A model generated the notes under the pieces. It saw nothing but the letters and a program-made list of their open reading frames with translations, was not told the origin of the DNA and did not search any database. DNA of 64,000 nucleotides from Terebella lapidaria (lineage: Eukaryota; Annelida; Polychaeta; Terebellida; Terebellidae), in contig OX424566.1 of assembly GCA_949152475.1 (NCBI GenBank), positions 15,709,177 to 15,773,176 on the forward strand, written 5' to 3'. The stretch's first letter is position 1, and every line of letters begins with the position of its first letter. Positions 57,301 to 64,000 of this stretch are shown here, piece by piece. The position numbers and the translations under genes are program-made.

Positions 57301-60300
57301 AGAATGATTTTACCTTGACAGATAACCAGAGCTGTTGTTTGCTCACAAATCTCCGCATGCCATGACATGTTGGTCAGGTTGAGATTCAAGCATGCCTTGT
57401 CATCGTCGAATGCGGAGGCCAGGTTGCTTTTAAAGTAGACTACTGGGCGGTCTTCGGGTTCACTGTCGCCTGCAGGTCAACATCACGAAATAGACACTAA
57501 ATTACAACAAAGAGGCGTGAAATAGACTAGACAGTACCGTAAAATATGGATCAAATCCCTCATCACGCCCATGAAAACAGTCGTTTGACACTTGTATATA
57601 GTTTATAATCATTATAATTTATTTATTTCCCATCAGCCACATCAACCAGGAAGATCATTGAGAAAATATATACTTTTGTGTAGTTTTCGTAATTTGCAGG
57701 AAATTGGAAAAAAATTCAGCACCTTTTTTCGAGGTGAAAAAAAATTAGCCCAAGGGCTAAGAAAGGTTACCGGACAATATACATTTTAGATATTAGCCTT
57801 TTGTCCAGTGACCTTGAAAATAAAGTCACTGATAAATTCAAGGTCATGAAATTTTCAACAAATATATCACTTCTAGTATGTCCACAATAAATTCCTAAGC
57901 TGTAAAGTCGATAATAAGTGAGACATTAGCCATTCTGTGATGTGACCTTGAAAATGAGGTCAAAGTTCAAGTTCAAGGTTATGAAAATATTCAGTATATA
58001 TCATTCCTCTATATTCGCAATTGATTCCTATGCTGTAAATGTAAGTATCAATCTATTACCACCAATACAATCAGATTTTGATGATGCCAATAAGAAACGT
58101 AAAATACTACATTTTGCAATAGAAACAAACAAAGCCCGACCAAATAGTTTATCCAAAGACACACTGGCGTCTTCAGGGGCAGACAATGTGTTAAATGTAG
58201 TTGTTTCTACTGTACACCAGATGGAATTAGTATACAACTGCCCAACAACCTATGAAAATAATTTAGAAATCCGAATCTAACCCCATGGAATAGATACATG
58301 ACAAGTACAAAAGTACCCAATCACAAGCCCGAAGGCTACTGAGTTGATGGTATCCTCGGGGACAGATTTAACGTCCGCCAGCAGTGACACCAACTCAGTG
58401 GTACAAATGTAAGTATCAATCTATTACCACCAATACAATCAAATTTTGATGATGCCAATAAGAAAGGTAAAATACAACATTTTGCATTAGAACCCGACCA
58501 AATAGTTTATCCAAAGACACACTGGCGTCATCAGGGGCAGATGTAAAGATGATAATAAGCGACATATTAGCCATTTTGTTCTCTGACCTTGAAAATGAGA
58601 TCAAAGGTCAAATTCTAGATCACCAAAATATTCAGCATACATCATTTCCTATATGTTCACTATGGACCCCTAAGCTGTAAATTTGATAATAAGCGAGATA
58701 TAAGCCATTTTGTATTCTGACCTTGAAAATAAAATGACTAACCTTGAAATTTAGGTCAAGGGTCAAATTCAAGGTCACTAGAATATTCAGCATATATCAT
58801 TTCCTATATGTTCACAATTGATTCCTAAGCTGCAAAGTGGCTAATAAGCAAGATATTGGCCATTTTGTCCTGTGACCTTGAAAATGAGGTCAAAGGTGAA
58901 ATTCAAGGTCACGAGAATATTCAGCATATATCATTTCCTATATGTTCACAATTGATTCCTAAGCTGTAAAGTCGATAATAATCGAGATATTAGCCATTTT
59001 GCCCCGTGACCTTGAAAATGAGGTCAAAGGTCAAATTCAAGGTCACGTGAATATTCAGCATATATCATTTCCTATATGTTCACAATTGATTCCTAAGCCG
59101 TAAAGTTGATAATAAGCGAGATATTAGCAATTTTGTGCTATGAGCTTGAAAATTAGGTCAAAGGTCAAAATTGAGGTCATCAGAATATTCAGCGTATATC
59201 CTTTCCTGTATGTCCATATTTGATTCCTAAGCTGTAAAGTCGATAATAAGCGAGATATTAGCCATTCTGTCCCGTGACCTTGAAAATGAGGTCAAAGGTC
59301 AAATTCAAGGTCACGTGAATATTCAGCATATATCATTTCCTACATGTCCACAATTGATCACTAAGCTGTAAAATCGACAATAAGTCAGATATTAGCCATT
59401 TTGTCCCGTGACCTTGAAAATGAGGTCGAAGGTCAAATTCAAGGTCATGACAATAATCTGCATATATCATTTCCTATATGTTCATAATTGATTCCTAAGC
59501 TGTAAAGTCGATAAGAAGTGAGATATTAGCCATTTTGTCCTGTGACCTTGAAAATGAGGTCAAAGGTCAAATTCAAGGTCATCAGAATATTCGGTATATA
59601 TCATTTCTTATATGTCCACAATTGATTTCTAAGCTGTAAAGTCGATAATAAGCGAGATATTAGCCATTTTGTTCTTTGACCTTGAAACTGAGGTCAGAGG
59701 TCTCAGTTGTAAGTGAAGTCTGAAAAAGATTAGTAACAGATACTACTTGATGATATACACTTCTAAATAAATGGGGACATATGTTTACCGATCCAGATCC
59801 AAGGTTTGTAGAATAACCCCAACCAATATGTGCGGGAGTGCGAATCGCTGACATACTCATCCATGGTCCGGAGTCTGCCGCCGCTGGTACTGCACGTAGA
59901 CTGAGCATCATACCATGTCGCAGCGATTTCATCACTGGCACTATACCCTGAAACAGAGTTATAGAAATATTTTATCCGACTATTGATATATACACGATAT
60001 TAGGTCATGACTCTTGATTCAGGATAAGGTTAAAATTGAAGTATATTTGGTTTAGTTACTTCCTTTAGCACCAGTACATCCGGTGTATATATCAGACGTA
60101 TGTCCGTTCCATATAATTCCCGTCGCATTGCCGGTTTTTGTGAAGACGTTAGAATACGGGTTTCTTGCTGAAAAATAGTGAATATATACAGAAACAATAT
60201 CCCTATGTGTTCACTATGTTGAATCACTGTCAGTATTTCGATTATCACTAGGGTACGATAGAAAACAAGGCACTTTTCATGTATGCCTATTTGGGTGAGC

Positions 60301-61512
60301 CGTTGTTAATAAACAACGAACTTCTGGCAAGATCGATTAGATACTAACTCTACATACGTTTGATATTTGATGCCACACATTTATCTTAGGTAGGCCCATA
60401 ATGCGTCGGTTATTTTTGAATTTTCAATGAATATACTTTATTGCTATCAATGATATTATCAAATTTTGTTTACGATGAGACTAATGAATTTTTTTTGGTG
60501 AAATGCTCATTACTTTAATGGAAACATAGTAACTCAATTTTTTAAGGATATGTAAATCAGTGATAAATCATTGGATTGCAATGGAAATGCCGAAATGCCT
60601 TAGTTCAGTACTAATTCGAAATTTTCCTATATCCCCAAGTATGGGCTTGTCAAAATGTATCAAATGAATGGATTCCAAACCTGCCAGACTCCAACAGACA
60701 TGTTGCTGACAATCAGTGAGACTCTCGTTCACCCACGTCCAACCTCCACCGTAGTCCTTCCGTCTAGATCCCAGCCATGCTTTGCCCGAGTTCCTTACGT
60801 CTGCCAGTTTAGTTCCCAGGAACTGCTGGATCTCTCGACTCTGTATAGTTAGCAGGCGCTGACTTTGACCTTTACAGGCCAGGTAACTTTGGCACCACGT
60901 GAGGGGGGCATGTGCTATGTACACGTGGTACTTTGTGTTTGTTCCAGTTTCGTTGAATGTGTCAGTAAGTTCCAGAGCAGCCTCTCTACGAATTTCTCTG
61001 CGACATCCTTCGATGTCTTCAGGGACTACCCATCCAGTTAGCACAAGCCACACGAAGTCTGTTGACAGAGCGTAGTGAAAGCTCAGGCATTCATCACGGA
61101 TTTTGTGGGACCGTATATCATAAAGTGGGTCATTCAGATTGGGAATATAAAAACTTTGCATGTTTATGGTACCACTCCGATTAAATCACCGACAACTGGT
61201 GATTTCCCCTGGTTTTTTCACCACAGCTATCTGACTTTGTCAAGAGCGTTGTACATCTTTGTGCACATGTCCAATTGTTGATGAAATGAAATTTGAATAT
61301 CACCATTTTTCATAAGTAGAACCCATAACCCCCAAAACTCCCGCCCCCATCAACTTTGATATGGATGCCTAGATGCACGATAGTGTCCAATATCAAAAGC
61401 TTCAGATAATGGAGATCAAATAAATGTGTTATCGCCCAGGAAGCAATTTTCGATAATAACCACATTCGATAGTATACTTACAGACTATTTTGGTTGAGTT
61501 CTTTCCAACCAT
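51307..61512 (-). CDS. Gene D: C-type-lectin-like transmembrane receptor
   Basis: Exons 61482-61512, 60681-61058, 60060-60167, 59789-59947 and 57314-57469 have exactly the lengths of gene C exons 1-5 (31, 378, 108, 159, 156) and encode the signal peptide (FVWLVLTGW) and both C-type-lectin-like regions. The 3' part is less certain: 57028-57068 (41 nt), 51841-51914 (helix ILLIAAGGSILCAVAMI) and 51307-51661 (basic juxtamembrane stretch and tail) keep the phases in step. They give 1302 nt (433 residues). The tail has LMYEDL, matching the ITIM consensus, and TYDQAF. Canonical sugar-binding triplets are absent. The extracellular half resembles gene C closely, while the membrane and tail exons are unrelated, so signalling probably differs. 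The 5.1 kb gap before the helix exon could hide other exons. Confidence 0.65.
52375..52671 (-). repeat. Third partial copy of the gene C/D intron segment
   Basis: The stretch matches 45480-45780 and 57000-57260, including another 41-nt exon copy at 52399-52439 with intact acceptor (TTTCAG) and GT donor. It ends abruptly at about 52671 where unrelated sequence (CTATTCATAAAG) begins. This copy could serve gene D as an alternative to 57028-57068. Confidence 0.6.
52672..55435. other. Large intron region of gene D with repeats
   Basis: The left part (52672-52880) has TATTCATAAAG and CGTAAA words typical of a dispersed repeat. Near 53276 a CAGGGGTGGATACAGAATTT word looks like a DNA-transposon end. 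A slightly GC-richer block at 54930-55330 has no recognised frame. No exon is supported. Confidence 0.45.
55436..56035. repeat. Satellite array 1 (about 134-bp unit)
   Basis: About four and a half diverged units contain AGATATTAGCCATTTTGTCC, TGACCTTGAAAAT, TTCAAGGTCA and a CTAAGCTGTAAAGTCGATAA-type word. It belongs to the same family as 57750-58035 and 58555-59705. Confidence 0.75.
57750..58035. repeat. Satellite array 2 (two units)
   Basis: Two units of the same 134-bp family lie just upstream on the plus strand of a reversed R2 repeat (58035-58260). Confidence 0.7.
58035..58545 (-). repeat. Two reversed R2 repeats inside the satellite
   Basis: A full reverse copy at 58035-58260 and a partial one at 58408-58545 are joined by about 150 bp of unrelated DNA. 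The partial copy stops at the GCGTCATCAGGGGCAGATG core and passes directly into satellite sequence. Confidence 0.65.
58555..59705. repeat. Satellite array 3 (about 134-bp unit, intron 4 of gene D)
   Basis: About eight and a half units in tandem. A typical unit carries TGACCTTGAAAATGAGG, the direct repeat AGGTCAAAGGTCA and TTCAAGGTCA, followed by ATTCAGCATATATCATTTCC and CTAAGCTGTAAAGTCGATAA. The array ends about 85 bases from exon 4 of gene D. Confidence 0.85.
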
Positions 61513-62481
61513 TTCAATGTCTCTCAAACGCTGATTGGCATCCGTTTTCCGATCACATTGTAGTAGCGTTTAATGCTCCAGTGCCTTCGTACAAATCCAA
61601 GAGCACATTAGGTGTTCCAATACAACACATTGCAAGACATATCTGATCGGGGTGAGTGTTATAAAGGACTTGTGCATAATTAGCATTATATACATTCATT
61701 AAATGGAATAACATTCACGAACTAATCACACAATTTGAGCCAGATCTGTAATATGATTAAATGCCCAGCAAATTCAATTTTGACGAATCGTCCTCGTGAT
61801 CGGGATACCTATTAAACGTCATATTAGTGTGACTCGTGCATCGTGCATCAATTATTCCACAAAAGCGGAAGTACCGTGTACAATTTGTCAAAATTGGCGT
61901 TAATATTACTGGTATGAGTCTAACACTTTATCACATGTATCAGATACTAATGTGTGATTGGAAACTGAATAAATACTAAATAGTTAATGAATTATAAGTA
62001 TATTCTTTGAAACAGTAGTGCTACAAATGAGAGGCATTTATCTCAAATTTGATGATAGGTAAACTTTAATGTCCCCCCCCCCCCCTTCCCGGGCCCAGTC
62101 GGGTAGTGATTCCCATAAGACAAGGGATACACAAGGGATACAAAAGTTAAACTCATGGATATTTATCTTGAAGACCTTAAAAAATGTAGTGATTTTCATC
62201 AAGCTTAAAACAATAAAGTTGAAGCACTTTTTTATTCCAAAATCTGGATGTGGTGATTAACAACTGATATGTATACATAATCATGATAATACATACATAA
62301 TGCACACATACATACACTTACAGCTATTTATATGTTATATAACCTACATGTAATACTCGGACGATATAGAGTATACATTACTGTACAAAAAAAATACAGT
62401 GAAGGAAATTGCATTATTATATAATTATATAATTGGGTGGCCAGCAACAATGGTATACTGACCCTTTTCGATGAGTTGTTA
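61513..62481. other. Upstream flank of gene D
   Basis: This corresponds to the upstream flank of gene C. A poly-C run lies near 62073. No TATA box was convincing in either flank. The promoters are unassigned. Confidence 0.45.
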
Positions 62482-63061
62482 TGCCCCTATTCCACACCGA
62501 CCAAGAAGCCCACGAATCGCTACGATTTGAAAATTTTTGGAATGCGTAGTTGAATCGTAAACAGTTCGTGAATTTCTCAACTGATTCGTATTTATTCGTA
62601 GTCCGTTCTTGCAATTCTTGAGCGATCGGGAATTCGTAGCCAAAGTTTTGAGCTGTTCAAAATTTTGGACACGATCTCCTGATTCCAAAATATCGTAGTT
62701 AATTCGTAACCAATTCGTAGTTCATTCTTGGGCTTCTTAGGCTTCGTAACTGAATCGTTATAGATTCGTAGACATTCGTAGTTATTCTTAAGTCATTCGT
62801 GGTTCGTGAATTCGTGGCTAGACCACGAATTGGATACGAATACTGTCACGAATCCCATGAGTACACATCTTAAATTATTCCTAACGTTCTTGCAGTATTC
62901 GTAATTGATTCTTGAAAATTGGAGTTGATTCTTGGCAATATTTTCCGTTACTCCAGCAGAATCCCACGAATAATCATAATGCTATCGTACCTGTGTCGTA
63001 ACAGAATCGTAGAGCGTCACGAATGGGACAAGGGATTCGTGGTCGGTGTGGAATAGGGGCA
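62482..63061. mobile_element. Inverted-repeat element rich in ATTCGTAG words
   Basis: TGCCCCTATTCCACACCGAC at the left matches its reverse complement at the right. The interior repeats ATTCGTAG/ATTCGTAA words about twenty times on both strands. It is 580 bp with no coding capacity. Confidence 0.75.
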
Positions 63062-63459
63062 TCACCAAAATCGTTCATTTTCCCAATATACATACAACAA
63101 CGCTCTGAGGAACCCACATTTCATTTTGCGAGCAGTGTCATACAAAAGTATGTTCGTCGGTATTTCTGTGTGCTCAACATCAAAACGCGCCAGTAAGGAG
63201 CCCTTATGGAATGCAAAGTAACATCCAACTAGTGTTACCAGCCAAATATAGATCAGCGTGGCGCGCTGATGGTTAAGTATTGTGTTTGTTCCTGTGTTAT
63301 AATTCACTTTCCATTTTTGATGAAAAATCTTTTCATTCATTAGGTAATTATGTACACAATTATATGACAAACGTGACGTCATTGATTTTCCTATAATCAA
63401 TTTTCCTGTTATGATTCAATTCAATTATTACTTAATTTATACTCAGAGTACACGTTCTG

Positions 63460-63672
63460 ATGTCCGAACTGCTAAAACAGGTGTATGTAATGCCCACACT
63501 GAAGTCGACATTCAAGAAGTTTTATGGTCGTCACCATGATCTGATTGAAGGTTACGCCAAGCCTGTCACACATGTGATGGAATACATCATCTCACCCTTA
63601 GGATGGTTGTCGCATGCGGGGCAGGAAATGCTCACTCTTCTGGAGCACCTGATCTCACACTCAGCTGGCTGA
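63460..63672 (+). pseudogene. Retroelement-like coding fragment
   Basis: The frame reads LLKQVYVMPTLKSTFKKF followed by YGRHHDLIEGYAKPV and ends after about 70 codons. The K-FYGRHHDL pattern resembles a conserved stretch I associate with metazoan transposable-element proteins, but I cannot name the family with certainty. No neighbouring domains are present, so it is probably a relic. Confidence 0.3.
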
Positions 63673-64000
63673 GTGTCTGTGATGTTTACATGGCTTTGAC
63701 TTTGATACCTTATTATCACTCGGATTTGACCGCTCAAACTGATTTTGTAAAATTCGTCTATGGAATTGGCCTTGGAATATGAATTTTCCAAGGCCAAGGA
63801 CAGTGTCTACTCAACGACATTCGCATTGTAGGTGTATATAGCTGTCACGGGTGATTATTTGTAGAAAACAATTTTCAATCAAAACCCCAGACGCCTGACC
63901 TGAAATGTGTAAATGGACTAGTTCATAGAATTTCTCGCCAAATTCTACCGAGCGTTCCCGAAAAGATTAGACAGCCGACTAATGATTGCTGCGCGCAGAT
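63673..64000. other. Right end of the window
   Basis: No gene was seen. The block at about 63905-63955 is the reverse of the short repeat at 5849-5893. Confidence 0.45.

Noticed and set aside
55436..59705. Tandem units as a CRISPR array
   Set aside because: Units of about 134 bp vary throughout, there is no short-repeat/unique-spacer pattern, and the host is an animal.

Overview
The window is nuclear DNA of a metazoan animal. It carries multi-exon genes with GT-AG introns, extracellular EGF, discoidin-like and C-type-lectin modules, a Ty3/gypsy retrotransposon, many small inverted-repeat elements, and satellites built on TGACCTTGA/AGGTCA words. The AT-rich sequence with frequent TAGGCCTA words and poly-G/C runs would fit a marine invertebrate. 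The phylum cannot be fixed from the sequence alone.

Layout. Positions 1-7.1 kb hold repeats, a THAP-like relic and a 1.8 kb fold-back element. Positions 7.1-14.4 kb hold two head-to-head paralogous genes (A on minus, B on plus). Each has eight coding exons and encodes a secreted protein of about 386 residues: signal peptide, short linker, one EGF module and two discoidin-like modules. Coding exon lengths are identical or nearly identical and intron phases match, so the pair arose by inverted duplication and may share a control region of about 0.6 kb. Positions 14.4-18.5 kb are repeats and small inverted-repeat elements.

Positions 18.5-30.4 kb are a nested structure. An outer DNA element has long terminal inverted repeats that begin CACGGTG and a 5-bp GATAC target duplication. 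A 10.8 kb Ty3/gypsy element with two 832-bp LTRs is inserted in it. The retroelement has gag (broken twice), an intact-looking pol (protease, RT, RNase H, integrase, GPY/F) and an unusual third frame in the env position. That third frame encodes two C2H2 zinc fingers and a coiled coil, and it has its own TATA box and initiator. Arrays of the 10-mer TTCGCGGAAG lie upstream of both the LTR TATA box and this internal TATA box, and again in the leader and gag. A zinc-finger protein encoded beside arrays of one repeated motif is the most unusual system in the window.

Positions 30.4-42.9 kb are gene-poor and filled with transposon remnants and a minisatellite. Positions 42.9-61.5 kb hold two tandem paralogous genes on the minus strand (C and D). 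Both encode type I membrane receptors with a signal peptide and two C-type-lectin-like regions, but they join to unrelated transmembrane and cytoplasmic exons. Gene C has a long tyrosine-bearing tail. Gene D has a tail with an ITIM-like tyrosine and a possible alternative exon. A satellite of about 134 bp rich in nuclear-receptor half-sites fills one intron of gene D. The right end holds a small inverted-repeat element and a short retroelement-like fragment.

Exon structures were derived by hand from splice consensus, reading phase and paralogue comparison. They have not been tested against transcripts.
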